Part shown: one piece after another, positions 63,831-64,000 of the stretch | How positions within the stretch are numbered: position 1 is the first letter of the stretch | Layout: each line of letters starts with the position of its first letter | Assembly: GCA_946480785.1 (NCBI GenBank) | Contig: CAMLLD010000023.1 | Coordinates: 6,040-70,039, forward strand | Origin: an uncultured Blastocatellia bacterium | Lineage (GTDB): Bacteria; Acidobacteriota; Blastocatellia; Pyrinomonadales; Pyrinomonadaceae | Reading direction: 5' to 3' | Length of the DNA: 64,000 nucleotides | Program-made: the position numbers and the translations under genes | The notes under the pieces: generated by a model | Databases searched by the model: none | What the model saw: the letters and a program-made list of their open reading frames with translations, nothing else | Told to the model about the DNA's origin: nothing

Positions 63831-64000
63831 GCAATCACCTACCTGCCAACTCCGCTCTGCGCACTACTAATCTGGTCAAGCATTACGGCAAGCGACGCGT
63901 CGTGGACGACGTCAGTCTCGAAGTGCACCGCGGCGAGGTTGTCGGACTGTTGGGCGCGAACGGCGCAGGCAAGACCACGACTTTCTACATGATTGTCGGG
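63827..64000 (+). CDS. lptB: Lipopolysaccharide export ABC transporter ATP-binding protein (partial)
   Basis: The first 58 codons are inside the window, starting with a GTG that overlaps the LptC-like gene's stop (GTGA). The visible sequence has [20 protein letters not shown] and the Walker A motif [19 protein letters not shown], the exact pattern of LptB. LptB powers LPS extraction from the inner membrane with LptF and LptG. The rest of the gene is beyond the right edge. Confidence 0.9.
   Translation, partial: MSNHLPANSALRTTNLVKHYGKRRVVDDVSLEVHRGEVVGLLGANGAGKTTTFYMIVG

Noticed and set aside
1..64000. Search for tRNA, rRNA, CRISPR array, insertion sequence, integrase or phage genes
   Set aside because: No cloverleaf, no regularly spaced repeat array and no transposase or integrase motif could be recognised in any gap or frame.

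Overview
The window looks like chromosomal DNA of a Gram-negative member of the Acidobacteriota, probably Blastocatellia or a close relative. This is an inference from gene content: a VWFA-related acidobacterial protein, FecR-type secreted proteins, several secreted S9, M28 and M64 peptidases, and zf-HC2 anti-sigma factors. An outer membrane is shown by the Lpt genes, an Mla-type lipid transporter and a TonB-dependent receptor. The sequence is moderately GC-rich, genes are densely packed, and many neighbours overlap by ATGA or GTGA. I see no tRNA, rRNA, CRISPR array, transposase or phage gene.

Layout. 1-1480: coaBC with an overlapping, truncated uracil-DNA-glycosylase-like gene. 1610-5468: two secreted proteins, a UDP-sugar dehydrogenase and a sugar epimerase (surface polysaccharide precursors), convergent with mtnA. 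6597-11917: a vitamin B12 uptake operon (btuF-btuC-btuD-TonB receptor) behind a cobalamin riboswitch. 12010-18787: gatB, an SDR, dtd, a DUF6335 protein and a compositionally different pair with a secreted metalloprotease. 19068-26666: aconitase, aldehyde dehydrogenase and small housekeeping or unknown genes. 26668-33000 (minus strand): ECF sigma factor, anti-sigma factor, Spy-like protein, then mlaE-mlaF-mlaD and a TPR protein. 33186-38219: HD-GYP sensor, ftsY, ribD, rsmA. 38175-52926 (mostly minus): P450, GNAT, M28 peptidase, VWA protein, a frameshifted S9 peptidase, a beta-propeller lipoprotein, a racemase-like protein, a second S9 peptidase, an unknown protein and a PQQ-type sugar dehydrogenase. 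53283-54685: a second ECF sigma/anti-sigma pair. 54682-56085: an M64 peptidase. 56112-64000: RNase J, SDR, uppP, PilZ, recJ, a fused LptC/LptA-like protein and the start of lptB.

The most interesting points are these. (a) The anti-sigma factor at 53837-54685 carries a CxxCH haem-c-type motif at its extracytoplasmic end, suggesting a redox-, haem- or gas-responsive sigma switch. (b) A dispersed family of short repeats (ccacrgat-aacacggat type) lies between genes, supplies stop and start codons of adjacent genes, and appears to be read in frame inside ribD and rsmA, in the manner of protein-coding palindromic elements. (c) A racemase-fold protein lacks both catalytic cysteines. (d) The cobalamin riboswitch ends in a hairpin that buries the Shine-Dalgarno sequence of btuF and implies a TTG start. 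(e) One S9 peptidase is broken by a single frameshift.
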